Assembly: GCF_000013985.1 (NCBI RefSeq)
Contig: NC_008048.1
Span: 2,356,001-2,420,000 of the forward strand
Length of the DNA stretch: 64,000 bases
Source: Sphingopyxis alaskensis RB2256
GTDB lineage: Bacteria > Pseudomonadota > Alphaproteobacteria > Sphingomonadales > Sphingomonadaceae
Reading direction: 5' to 3'
Shown: positions 55,609-64,000 of the stretch, one piece after another
Numbering within the stretch: position 1 is the stretch's first letter
Layout of the letters: every line of letters starts with the position of its first letter
Position numbers and translations under genes: made by a program
The notes under the pieces: model-generated
Database searches by the model: none
Seen by the model: the letters and a program-made list of their open reading frames with translations, nothing else
Told to the model about the DNA's origin: nothing

Positions 55609-55667
55609 GTCACCCCGGCGAAAGCCGGGGTCTCGACGGTGAGATCCCGGCCTTCGCCGGGATGACA
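55609..55667. repeat. paired hairpin (REP-like) element between atpA and atpG
   Basis: Two hairpins, CCCCGGCGAAAGCCGGGG (55613-55630) and ATCCCGGCCTTCGCCGGGAT (55643-55662), that are inverted copies of one another with a short spacer. The unit CGTCA-CCC-GGC-GAA recurs at 63529 and partly at 26454. Inside an essential operon, it could protect or partly terminate the message. Confidence 0.8.
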
Positions 55668-55691
55668 GATTAAAGGGTAAAGACGGGACTT

Positions 55692-56567
55692 ATGGCCAGT
55701 CTGAAGGAACTCAAAGGGCGGATCGTCTCGGTCAAATCGACCCAGAAGATCACCAAGGCCAAGAAGATGGTCGCCGCCGCCAAGCTGCGCAAGGCGCAGG
55801 CGGCGGCCGAGGCCGCGCGTCCTTACGCCGAGCGGCTCGAGGGCGTCGTCGCGAGCCTGGCGTCGAAGGTCGGTGCGTCGGATTCGGCGCCGAAGCTGCT
55901 GTCGGGCACCGGCAAGAGCGACACCCACCTGCTCGTCGTGCTCAACAGCGACCGCGGCCTTGCCGGCGCGTTCAACTCGAACATCGTCAAGGCGGCGCGC
56001 GACAAGGCGCTCGAACTGCAATCGCAGGGCAAGAAGGTTCTCTTCTACCTCGTCGGCCGCAAGGGCCGCCCGGTGATCGCGCGTCTCTTTCCCGGCCAGA
56101 TCATCGAGCAATATGACACGACCGGCATCCGCGACATCGGCTTCGACCAGGCGAGCGAAATCTCGGCCAGGGTGATGGAGCTTTACGAAGCCGGCGCCTT
56201 CGATGTCGCGCATCTCTTTTATTCCAAGTTCCGCTCGGCGCTGCTTCAGATCGCGACGGGGCAGCAGATGATCCCGGTTCCGCCGCCCGCCGAAGCGCCT
56301 GCATCGAGCGGCGCCGCCGTCGAATATGAGCCGGGAGAGGAAGAAATCCTCGCCGACCTGTTGCCGCGCAACGTCACCATCCAGATTTTCAAGGGCCTGC
56401 TCGAAAACGCCGCGTCCGAACAGGGTGCGTCGATGACCGCGATGGACAATGCGACGCGCAACGCGGGCGAGCTGATCAACAAGCTGACCATCATCTACAA
56501 CCGCACGCGCCAGGCGGCGATCACCACCGAACTCATCGAAATCATTGCTGGCGCGGAAGCGCTCTAA
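55692..56567 (+). CDS. atpG: ATP synthase F1 gamma subunit
   Basis: A 291-residue central rotor shaft subunit: [30 protein letters not shown] at the N-terminal coil, [14 protein letters not shown] in the globular domain, and the C-terminal coil [17 protein letters not shown] and [16 protein letters not shown]. All are canonical; nothing odd except the repeat upstream. Confidence 0.98.
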   Translation: MASLKELKGRIVSVKSTQKITKAKKMVAAAKLRKAQAAAEAARPYAERLEGVVASLASKVGASDSAPKLLSGTGKSDTHLLVVLNSDRGLAGAFNSNIVKAARDKALELQSQGKKVLFYLVGRKGRPVIARLFPGQIIEQYDTTGIRDIGFDQASEISARVMELYEAGAFDVAHLFYSKFRSALLQIATGQQMIPVPPPAEAPASSGAAVEYEPGEEEILADLLPRNVTIQIFKGLLENAASEQGASMTAMDNATRNAGELINKLTIIYNRTRQAAITTELIEIIAGAEAL

Positions 56568-58133
<1,566 letters not shown>

Positions 58134-58141
58134 TAATGGCT

Positions 58142-58161
58142 CTCTCCCCTTCAGGGGAGAG
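58142..58161. repeat. CTCTCCCCTTCAGGGGAGAG palindrome between atpD and atpC
   Basis: A 9-bp perfect stem with a two-base centre, 8 bases after the atpD stop and 9 bases before the atpC start. Same family as elements at 15827, 29758 and 32030. Confidence 0.85.
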
Positions 58162-58170
58162 GGCTTTAGG

Positions 58171-58437
58171 ATGAAGAAAATGGCCCTGAAGTTCGAACTC
58201 GTCACCCCCGCCCGCCTCGAGCGGTCCGCCGACGTCCATATGGTCACCGTGCCGGGGACCGAGGGCGATTTCTCGGTGCTCGAAGGTCACGCGCCCTTCA
58301 TGGCGACGCTGCGCAACGGCCCGCTGACCATCTATGCGGCGGCGGGCGCCGCGCCCGAAGTGATCGAAGTCGAAGGCGGCTTTGCCGAAGTGAACGAGGC
58401 GGGCCTCACCGTCCTCGCCGAGCATATCGCCGGCTGA
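58171..58437 (+). CDS. atpC: ATP synthase F1 epsilon subunit
   Basis: An 88-residue epsilon subunit: [47 protein letters not shown] is the N-terminal beta-sandwich; the C-terminal helical hairpin of most bacterial epsilons is absent, as in several alphaproteobacterial forms. Its ribosome-binding region immediately follows the palindrome, so its translation may be limited by that hairpin. A Rho-independent terminator follows. Confidence 0.95.
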   Translation: MKKMALKFELVTPARLERSADVHMVTVPGTEGDFSVLEGHAPFMATLRNGPLTIYAAAGAAPEVIEVEGGFAEVNEAGLTVLAEHIAG

Positions 58438-58463
58438 TCCCTTTCGCCCGTCCACGGCGATAG

Positions 58464-58496
58464 AAAGCCCGCATCCCCGCCGGATGCGGGCTTTTT
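58464..58496 (+). terminator. Rho-independent terminator of the atp operon
   Basis: A perfect 13-bp stem (AAAGCCCGCATCC with GGATGCGGGCTTT), a 5-base loop, and a T tract (58492-58496), 27 bases after the atpC stop. Confidence 0.95.
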
Positions 58497-58707
58497 CGTT
58501 GGCGAACAGCCATTCAGCCCCCGTGCGAATAGCGGCTGCTCCCCACCCCAAAGCGGACATCGGCACGGCGCAAAACCCGCCCGTCGCATTCGCCCGCGCG
58601 CATTAGGACAATGTCAAAGTTTCCGATTTATTCACCCTGTCGGATGGGGGTGCGTCAGCCGGTTGCGGCGATGCTCCCGCTGGAATTGAAAGAACAGGAC
58701 AAAGCGA

Positions 58708-60204
58708 ATGAGTGCATTCGGACGCCGACCCGGAACCGCTGGCCGCCCCGCCTTTGGCGTGGCAAAGCCGATGCAGGGTGGGCCGGGTGTGCCCGGCGGC
58801 GCGCAGTTCCCCGCGATCGAAACGCCGCCGGCGATCGACATTCCGCAAATGCCGTCGAACCTGTCACCCGAAGGCGAGGCGATGGAACGGCTGAACCAGC
58901 GTTCGACCGCCGAGGCGGTGGAGCCCGAAAAGGCGCAAGGGTTCGAGGCGAGCGTCCACAAGATCAAGGAACAGGTGCTGCCGCGCCTGCTGGAGCGCGT
59001 CGACCCCGAAGCCGCAGCGACGCTCAGCAAGGACGAGCTGACCGAAGAGTTCCGTCCGATCATCCTCGAAGTGCTCGCCGAACTGCGCATCACGCTCAAT
59101 CGCCGCGAACAATTCGCGCTCGAAAAGGTGCTCGTCGACGAGCTGCTCGGCTTCGGCCCGCTCGAGGAGTTGCTCGCCGATCCCGACATCAGCGACATCA
59201 TGGTCAACGGCCCCTATCAAACCTATGTCGAGCGCAAGGGCCAGCTCGTCCTAGCGCCGATCCAGTTCCGCGACGAACAGCATCTGTTCCAGATCGCGCA
59301 GCGCATCTGCAACCTCGTCGGCCGCCGCGTCGACCAGACGACGCCGCTCGCCGACGCGCGCCTCAAGGACGGCAGCCGCGTCAACGTGATCGTGCCGCCG
59401 CTCTCGCTTCGCGGCACCGCCATCTCGATCCGCAAATTCTCGGCCAAGCCGATCACGCTCGACATGCTCTGCCAATGGGGCGCGATGAGCCAGAAAATGT
59501 GTACCGCGCTGAAAATCGCGGGCGCCAGCCGCTTCAACATCGTCATTTCGGGCGGCACGGGTTCGGGCAAGACCACCATGCTCAACGCGCTCTCCAAGAT
59601 GATCGACCCCGGCGAGCGCGTGCTGACGATCGAGGACGCCGCCGAACTTCGCCTGCAACAGCCGCACTGGCTGCCGCTCGAAACGCGCCCCGCGAACCTC
59701 GAGGGCAATGGCGCGATCCATATGGGCGACCTCGTCAAAAACGCGCTGCGTATGCGCCCCGACCGCATCATCATGGGCGAGGTTCGCGGCGCCGAATGTT
59801 TCGATCTGCTCGCCGCGATGAACACCGGTCACGACGGGTCGATGTGTACGCTGCACAGCAACAGCCCGCGCGAATGCCTCGGCCGCATGGAGAACATGGT
59901 TCTCATGGGCGACATCAAGATTCCGAAGGAAGCCATCTCGAAACAGATCGCCGATTCGGTCGACCTGATCGTCCAGATCAAGCGCCTGCGCGACGGTTCG
60001 CGCCGCGTCACCAACATCACCGAGGTGATCGGCATGGAAGGCGACGTCATCGTCACGCAGGAATTGTTCAAGTTCGAATATCTGGACGAGGACAAGGACG
60101 GCAAGATCGTCGGCGAATATCGCTCGATGGGCCTCAGGCCCTATACGCTCGAAAAAGCGCGGCAATACGGGTTCGATCAGCCCTATCTGGAGGCGTGTCT
60201 TTGA
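58708..60204 (+). CDS. cpaF: CpaF/TadA-type pilus assembly ATPase
   Basis: A 498-residue secretion ATPase of the type II/IV superfamily, Tad branch. Walker A ISGGTGSGKTTMLNAL near 283, Walker B MRPDRIIMGEVRGAE near 355, and HSNSPRECLGRMENMVLMG (His and Arg region). A disordered Gly/Pro-rich N terminus precedes LLGFGPLEELLADPDISDIMVNG. It powers Flp pilus assembly; the TadE/TadG genes are at 36.7-40 kb but tadB, tadC and pilin genes are not in the window. AGGAC before the ATG is a plausible ribosome site. Confidence 0.95.
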   Translation: MSAFGRRPGTAGRPAFGVAKPMQGGPGVPGGAQFPAIETPPAIDIPQMPSNLSPEGEAMERLNQRSTAEAVEPEKAQGFEASVHKIKEQVLPRLLERVDPEAAATLSKDELTEEFRPIILEVLAELRITLNRREQFALEKVLVDELLGFGPLEELLADPDISDIMVNGPYQTYVERKGQLVLAPIQFRDEQHLFQIAQRICNLVGRRVDQTTPLADARLKDGSRVNVIVPPLSLRGTAISIRKFSAKPITLDMLCQWGAMSQKMCTALKIAGASRFNIVISGGTGSGKTTMLNALSKMIDPGERVLTIEDAAELRLQQPHWLPLETRPANLEGNGAIHMGDLVKNALRMRPDRIIMGEVRGAECFDLLAAMNTGHDGSMCTLHSNSPRECLGRMENMVLMGDIKIPKEAISKQIADSVDLIVQIKRLRDGSRRVTNITEVIGMEGDVIVTQELFKFEYLDEDKDGKIVGEYRSMGLRPYTLEKARQYGFDQPYLEACL

Positions 60205-60210
60205 GCTCGA

Positions 60211-60304
60211 CGTCATTGCGAGCCGAGCGAAGCAATCTCCAGCTATCGGTCGTTCAGTGCCGATAGCTGGAGATTGCTTCGTCGCTACGCTCCTCGCAAT
60301 GACG
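60211..60304. repeat. inverted repeat with about 38-base arms after cpaF
   Basis: Left arm 60211-60248 (CGTCATTGCGAG...CAATCTCCAGCTATCG) and right arm about 60260-60304 are complementary over almost their whole length, with small mismatches toward the outer ends, around a 12-base loop. Possible strong bidirectional terminator or a dispersed repeat. Confidence 0.75.
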
Positions 60305-60333
60305 CAGAGTGAACGGCGCTTAGGGTCCTGACC

Positions 60334-60519
60334 CTACGGCTTCAACGCCAGCGCCGCCGCGAACAGGGCAACCCCCGCCGACGCCAGCGCAATCCCGCGC
60401 CACGGCATGAAACCCACCTTGTCGACATCGCGCCGGTTGTTGCGGCGCCAGTTCGCGACCTCGGCGACGCCGAACAGCGCCGCTGCGCCAATCGCCACCG
60501 ACAGCATCGACACTTGCAT
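60334..60519 (-). CDS. small membrane protein, unknown
   Basis: A 61-residue frame with two hydrophobic segments (about 5-20, SVAIGAAALFGVAEVA; and 44-58, IALASAGVALFAAALAL) separated by a basic NWRRNNRRDVDK loop. Start at ATG 60519; a longer TTG start at 60558 is possible. No family recognised. Divergent from the exported methyltransferase-like gene. Confidence 0.4.
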   Translation of the reverse strand: MQVSMLSVAIGAAALFGVAEVANWRRNNRRDVDKVGFMPWRGIALASAGVALFAAALALKP

Positions 60520-60574
60520 TGCCGCGCGCACCTTCGCAAACAGGGAGAAGTCCCCCAAAAGAGAGGTTGCCCAT

Positions 60575-61405
60575 ATGCGTTCGCTGATCCTCGTTGCAAG
60601 TAATGCTATCGCCCTCGCCGTCGCCGCGCCCGTCCTCGCCGACCATCATGGCGGCGGCCACGCCGCGCACCACGGCCATGACGCCATCGCCGCCGCGGTC
60701 GCCGCACCGACGCGCACCCCCGCGAATATCGAGCGCGACAAATATCGCAACCCAGCAGAAACGCTCGCCTTTTTCGGCGTGAAGCCCGGCGACACCGTGG
60801 TCGAGCTGTGGCCGGGCGGCGGCTGGTACACCGAAATCCTCGCGCCGCTGACGAAAGCGGGCGGCGGCACGCTCTATGTCGCGGCGCCGTGGGAACGCGG
60901 GCTTGCTCGCATCAGGGAAAAGCAGGCGGCCGACACGGCGACCTATGGCGCGCTCAGGCTTGCGGAGTTTCCGGCGACCGGCGCGGGACCGAAAGTGCCT
61001 GACGGCAGCGCCGATGTCGTGCTCACCTTCCGCAACGTTCACAACTGGCGCTTCGGCGGCGCCGACAATACCGCCAACGCCTTCAAACAGATTTTCGCGA
61101 TGCTGAAGCCCGGCGGCACGCTCGGTGTCGTCGAACACCGGCTGAACGAGGACGACGACGCCGCGAAGGAGGAAAAATCGGGCTATATGAAGGAAAGCTC
61201 GATCATCGCCTTTGCCGAGGCCGCGGGCTTCGAGCTGGCGGGCAAGAGCGAGATCAACGCCAATCCCAAAGACACCAAGGATTATGAAAAGGGCGTCTGG
61301 ACGCTCCCGCCGGTGTTGCGCGAGGGGGAGACCGACCGCGCGAAATATGTCGCGATCGGCGAATCGGACCGCATGACGCTGAAGTTCGTGAAGCCCGCAC
61401 GCTGA
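60575..61405 (+). CDS. exported class I SAM-methyltransferase-like protein
   Basis: A 276-residue protein with a clear signal peptide (about 1-26, MRSLILVASNAIALAVAAPVLA then DHHGG) followed by a His-rich stretch and a Rossmann methyltransferase-like core: GDTVVELWPGGGWYTEIL (motif I), VVLTFRNVHNW (motif IV) and LKPGGTLGVVEHR. The usual E/DxGxGxG loop is present as ELWPGGG. Export of a SAM enzyme is odd because SAM is cytoplasmic; it resembles the uncharacterised COG4798 group. Its stop overlaps the probable CTG start of aat. Confidence 0.8.
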   Translation: MRSLILVASNAIALAVAAPVLADHHGGGHAAHHGHDAIAAAVAAPTRTPANIERDKYRNPAETLAFFGVKPGDTVVELWPGGGWYTEILAPLTKAGGGTLYVAAPWERGLARIREKQAADTATYGALRLAEFPATGAGPKVPDGSADVVLTFRNVHNWRFGGADNTANAFKQIFAMLKPGGTLGVVEHRLNEDDDAAKEEKSGYMKESSIIAFAEAAGFELAGKSEINANPKDTKDYEKGVWTLPPVLREGETDRAKYVAIGESDRMTLKFVKPAR

Positions 61406-62181
61406 AGCCGATCGCCTCCATCGATCCGGCGCTGCTGCTCAGCGCCTATGCGCAGGGGATTTTCCCGATGGCCGACGGGGCGGACGACCCGTCGGTCCAT
61501 TGGGTCGAGCCGCGGCTGCGCGCGATCCTGCCGCTCGACGGTTTTCACCTCTCGCGCAGCCTGCGGAAAGCGATTCTCGCCGAGCGGTTCCGCGTCACCA
61601 CCGACACCGCCTTTGCCGATATGGTCGCGCTCTGCGCCGAGTCCGCCGACGACCGGCCGACGACGTGGATCAACCCCGTCATCAAGGCAAGCTACGACCG
61701 GCTCTTCCGCCTTGGTCACGCGCACAGCGTCGAATGCTGGCAGGGCGGCGAACTGGTCGGCGGGCTTTACGGGGTGACGCTCGGCCGCGCCTTTTTCGGC
61801 GAATCGATGGTCAGCCGCGCGCGCGATGCGTCGAAGGTCGCGCTCGCCCACCTCGTCGCGCGGCTGATCGCCGGCGGCTGGAAACTGCTCGACTGCCAGT
61901 TCCTCACCCCGCACCTCGCCAGCCTCGGCGCGATCGAGATCCGCCAGGCCGATTATCTGGCCCGGCTTTACTCGGTATTGGCCGGGGGCGACGGCGCCGG
62001 GGTGGCCGCCGGTTCCGGCGCCGGTGCCGGTGCGGCAGGGCTTTCGCCCCCCTCGCCGCCGTTCGTCGCGGGCGACTGGGGCGCGCTCGATGCCCTGGGC
62101 GCCGCAGCCGCGGCCGACGGGCGCGCGACCGGCTCGCCGCCGGGATATGTCATTGTGCAGCTTTTGACGAACACGTCATAG
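61402..62181 (+). CDS. aat: leucyl/phenylalanyl-tRNA-protein transferase, probable CTG start
   Basis: A 259-residue enzyme that adds Leu or Phe to N-terminal Arg/Lys proteins for ClpAP degradation. Conserved parts: LLLSAYAQGIFPMAD at the very start, SVHWVEPRLRAILPLD, TTWINPVIKASYDRLFRLGHAHSVECW, GGLYGVTLGRAFFGESM and DCQFLTPHLASLGA. The family N-terminal motif AYxxGIFPW is reached only if translation begins at CTG 61402, which overlaps the preceding stop (CTGA); the first ATG (61468) cuts it. The Gly/Ala-rich tail (about 190-250) ends in IVQLLTNTS and is antisense to the DUF2155 gene. Confidence 0.85.
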   Translation: MKPIASIDPALLLSAYAQGIFPMADGADDPSVHWVEPRLRAILPLDGFHLSRSLRKAILAERFRVTTDTAFADMVALCAESADDRPTTWINPVIKASYDRLFRLGHAHSVECWQGGELVGGLYGVTLGRAFFGESMVSRARDASKVALAHLVARLIAGGWKLLDCQFLTPHLASLGAIEIRQADYLARLYSVLAGGDGAGVAAGSGAGAGAAGLSPPSPPFVAGDWGALDALGAAAAADGRATGSPPGYVIVQLLTNTS

Positions 62182-62603
62182 ATCGGATGCTCGATCACAT
62201 TGCGGTCGGGCCGCTCGCGGAAAAGCCAGCCCGAAAAGACGCGGCGCCATTTGTCGTCGCGCTGATCCTGCACCGAAAGCTGGACGAAGGCGCCGGTTTC
62301 GGGGGGGTCTTCCCATGGCGCCGTTTGTTCGCACGCGCGCAGTCGCACGATCGCGCGTCCCTCGCGCACCGATTCGCCGGGCTTCATCTCCAGTTCGCGC
62401 ACCAGCCCGTTACGCTTGTTGAGCAGCCCCAGCACCGCGACGCGCTCCGCCATCGGGGTTGCGCCCTCGATGCCGCCGATTTCGGCGGGAACGCGCTCCG
62501 ACTTCATCGCCGTCGGGACGGTCTTGCTGCCGTTCGAGGGCGAGCGGTCGCATCCGGCCAGCGCCGCCCCGGCGGCAAGGACGATCCAGACGCGGCGCGG
62601 CAT
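61968..62603 (-). CDS. DUF2155 lipoprotein-like protein
   Basis: A 211-residue exported protein with lipobox-like LAGC (about 15-18). Core DUF2155 motif ACEQTAPWEDPPETGAFVQLSVQ, WRRVFSGWLFRERPDRNVIEHPIYDVFVKSC. Found next to NDUFA12 in sphingomonads; function unknown. The Pro/Ala-rich tail overlaps aat on the other strand by 214 bases. Its ATG overlaps the NDUFA12 stop (TAATG). Confidence 0.85.
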   Translation of the reverse strand: MPRRVWIVLAAGAALAGCDRSPSNGSKTVPTAMKSERVPAEIGGIEGATPMAERVAVLGLLNKRNGLVRELEMKPGESVREGRAIVRLRACEQTAPWEDPPETGAFVQLSVQDQRDDKWRRVFSGWLFRERPDRNVIEHPIYDVFVKSCTMTYPGGEPVARPSAAAAAPRASSAPQSPATNGGEGGESPAAPAPAPEPAATPAPSPPANTE

Positions 62604-62989
62604 TAGTCGGCGCCGGGCCGCCAGGCCTCATAATCGCCGGTGGCGGCGGCGCGGCGCCCGCCGCGTTCGAGCGCGCCCGCAGGGCGATAGGCGCCCGCGC
62701 TGCCGGTCAGATTGGGCGTCGGTTCGCGTTCCCACGCGCGCGGCGCGGGCAAGACGTCGGCCGGAAGCTCGTCAAAGGTGCCGTGCAGCCAGCCGTGCCA
62801 TTCGGGCGGCACGCGGCTCGCGTCGTTCGACCCCTTATAGATCACCCAGCGGCGATGGCCCTTCTTCGCGCGGTAGTAACGGTTGCCAAGCCTGTCCTCG
62901 CCGACCTTTTCGCCGCGCGCCCAGCTGTTCAGCAGCGTGCCGACGGTCGCGCCGTCCCACCAGGTGAAAATCTTGCCCAGGATGCTCAT
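62603..62989 (-). CDS. NDUFA12-type complex I accessory protein
   Basis: A 128-residue homologue of the B17.2/NDUFA12 accessory subunit of NADH:ubiquinone oxidoreductase, found in Alphaproteobacteria and mitochondria. Signature EDRLGNRYYRAKKGHRRWVIYKG and VPPEWHGWLHGT; the C terminus is disordered and basic. It helps join the peripheral arm in mitochondria; the bacterial role is inferred. Linked to DUF2155 by a one-base overlap. Confidence 0.93.
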   Translation of the reverse strand: MSILGKIFTWWDGATVGTLLNSWARGEKVGEDRLGNRYYRAKKGHRRWVIYKGSNDASRVPPEWHGWLHGTFDELPADVLPAPRAWEREPTPNLTGSAGAYRPAGALERGGRRAAATGDYEAWRPGAD

Positions 62990-63051
62990 GGCTGCGGCGT
63001 TTACAGGCAAGGGTGCGGCCTTCGCAAGCGAATTGCTCGCCGAATTGCCGC

Positions 63052-63507
63052 CTATTGTGTCCACGTCACGCTGGCGCTCTCGTCGATCCCCAGCCGCGCC
63101 GCGGTGCCGCCCGCAAGTTCGAGCACCGCGCTCACCTCGCCGCCGCTCGCGACGGGTTCGAGCGAGCCGGGGATGGTGTTTTCGGCGATACGGTCGATGC
63201 TGCCGTCGGCGCGGATGAAGATCATGTCGAGCGGGATCAGCGTGTCCTGCATCCAGAAACTCGCGATCCGCGGTTTTTCGAACGGAAAGAGCATCCCGCC
63301 GTTCGCCGGCAGGCCGGTGCGGAACTTCAGCCCCTGTTTCTGCTCCGCATCGCTGCGCGCGACCTCGACATCGAACCGGTGCGCCTTGCCCGCCATGGTG
63401 ATCGTCACCACGGTCGTCGCCGCATGCTCCGCCTCGCTCGCATCGTGGCTGCACGCCGCCATCGGCAACGCAAGCGACAGGGCGAGGGCGGTCAGAATGA
63501 TACGCAT
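63052..63507 (-). CDS. DUF192 family lipoprotein
   Basis: A 151-residue protein with a signal and lipobox MAAC (about 16-19), then the DUF192 core: EQKQGLKFRTGLPANGGMLFPFEKPRIASFWMQDTLIPLDMIFI. The family is thought to be small ligand-binding or enzyme-like; function unknown. It precedes NDUFA12 on the same strand by 62 bases. Confidence 0.9.
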   Translation of the reverse strand: MRIILTALALSLALPMAACSHDASEAEHAATTVVTITMAGKAHRFDVEVARSDAEQKQGLKFRTGLPANGGMLFPFEKPRIASFWMQDTLIPLDMIFIRADGSIDRIAENTIPGSLEPVASGGEVSAVLELAGGTAARLGIDESASVTWTQ

Positions 63508-63528
63508 AAAGGACTCCAGCCTATATTC

Positions 63529-63553
63529 GTCATCCCGCGAAGGCCGGGATGAC
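63529..63553. repeat. REP-like hairpin between recX and DUF192
   Basis: CGTCATCCCGCGAAGGCCGGGATGACG-type hairpin, arms of about 9 bp. Same family as the element at 55609. Confidence 0.6.
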
Positions 63554-63575
63554 GGCCCGATGCGGAGTATAGGAG

Positions 63576-63995
63576 CTAATCGAGCGCCGCCCCCGCGTCC
63601 AGCGCCGCCAGCGCGTCCGCGTCGCCCGGCGCCACGCCAAGGATATGCCGCGCCAGCGCCGGGCTGTGCCCCGCGCGCACGAAAGCGGCGACCTGCCGTT
63701 CGCGCAGCTTGGGGTCATCGAGCCCGCGTGCGGCAAAAGGCCCCAAACGCCGCCGCCGGGCAAAGCCGATCGCCGCCGCGACCGCCGCGCTCTCGGCCGC
63801 CTCGATCGCTTCGCCGCTGTCCGCCTCGGCGATTCCATCGACGTAAAGCTGCGCCCTTACCCGCCGCACTCCCAGCCCGCGCCGCGTCATCGCGCCGGCG
63901 CGCATCGCGGCATATTGGCGGTCGTCGAGATAATGCAAACGCTCCATCCGGTCGGCGACCGCCTCGCACGCCGCCATGGCGTCACTTTCGTCCAT
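63576..63995 (-). CDS. recX: RecX-like recombination regulator (5' end cut by window)
   Basis: The visible 139 residues carry RecX three-helix repeats: RLHYLDDRQYAAMRAGAMTRRGLGVRRVRAQL and RRRRLGPFAARGLDDPKLRERQVAAFVRAGHSPALARHIL. RecX binds RecA filaments and limits recombination. Full RecX has an extra N-terminal repeat, so the real start is beyond the right edge; the ATG at 63995 is likely internal. Confidence 0.8.
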   Translation of the reverse strand: MDESDAMAACEAVADRMERLHYLDDRQYAAMRAGAMTRRGLGVRRVRAQLYVDGIAEADSGEAIEAAESAAVAAAIGFARRRRLGPFAARGLDDPKLRERQVAAFVRAGHSPALARHILGVAPGDADALAALDAGAALD

Positions 63996-64000
63996 CCATT

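Overview
This 64 kb window is a GC-rich (about two-thirds G+C by eye), densely coded chromosomal segment of an alphaproteobacterium, most probably a member of Sphingomonadales close to Sphingopyxis. The basis is: the five-gene F1 ATP synthase operon atpHAGDC without F0 genes, an NDUFA12 homologue, a PopZ (DUF2497) homologue, a very large NAD-glutamate dehydrogenase, the mutY-dciA-DsbA-DsbA-smc neighbourhood, Tad pilus genes, and a CtrA-type DNA motif. It is almost all core genome: no insertion sequence, prophage, integrase, CRISPR array or defence island was found.

Layout. 1-3.5 kb: tail of a lipid-kinase-like gene, a metallophosphoesterase, then a two-domain lipocalin-like protein coupled to a small-molecule phosphotransferase. 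3.6-7.3 kb (minus): hflK-hflC-degQ, membrane protein quality control. 7.4-13.7 kb (plus): mrp Fe-S carrier, a CoA-binding protein, an orphan Tat-exported molybdopterin oxidoreductase subunit, hemH, and an anchored DUF1963 protein. 13.8-22.2 kb: phaB, a ribbon-helix-helix protein, then minus-strand ATP-grasp, NAD-glutamate dehydrogenase and PAS-domain genes. 22.2-25.9 kb: a TetR regulator with three operator-like sites, tRNA-Cys, and the pcm-like/tolC pair. 25.9-35.6 kb: popZ; minus-strand mutY, serine hydrolase and nudC; then dciA, two DsbA-type proteins and smc. 35.7-40 kb (minus): ubiA and a TadE-TadE-TadG pilus operon. 40.1-48.6 kb (plus): rsmE, a secreted P-domain/DUF11 protein, gshA, priA, and a secreted gluzincin-like peptidase. 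48.5-53.2 kb: DUF1203-ada-PEP mutase-like operon (minus), an HtrA-like membrane protease (plus), a dienelactone hydrolase (minus). 53.4-60.2 kb: atpHAGDC and cpaF. 60.3-64 kb: a small membrane protein, an exported methyltransferase-like protein, aat, and the minus-strand operon recX, DUF192, NDUFA12 and DUF2155.

Themes. Envelope quality control and redox recur (HflKC, DegQ, the second HtrA-like protease, two DsbA proteins, TolC). Chromosome organisation and polarity genes (smc, dciA, popZ) sit close together, and the popZ promoter has a 7-of-8 CtrA-like box. Tad genes are split between 36.7-40 kb and a lone cpaF at 58.7 kb.

The most interesting non-textbook signals are: an aat gene that keeps its family N terminus only if it starts at CTG inside the upstream stop (CTGA); a 214-base antisense overlap of aat with the DUF2155 gene; three related 12-bp palindromic sites around a Cys-rich TetR gene, with a strong promoter facing a region that lacks the expected target; a perfect 8-bp-arm palindrome across the -35 of the pcm-tolC promoter; helically phased GTTCA repeats upstream of degQ; and a family of CTCCCCTTCAGGGGAG palindromes, one of which lies between atpD and atpC. 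No single wholly new system is evident; these are regulatory and gene-start leads.
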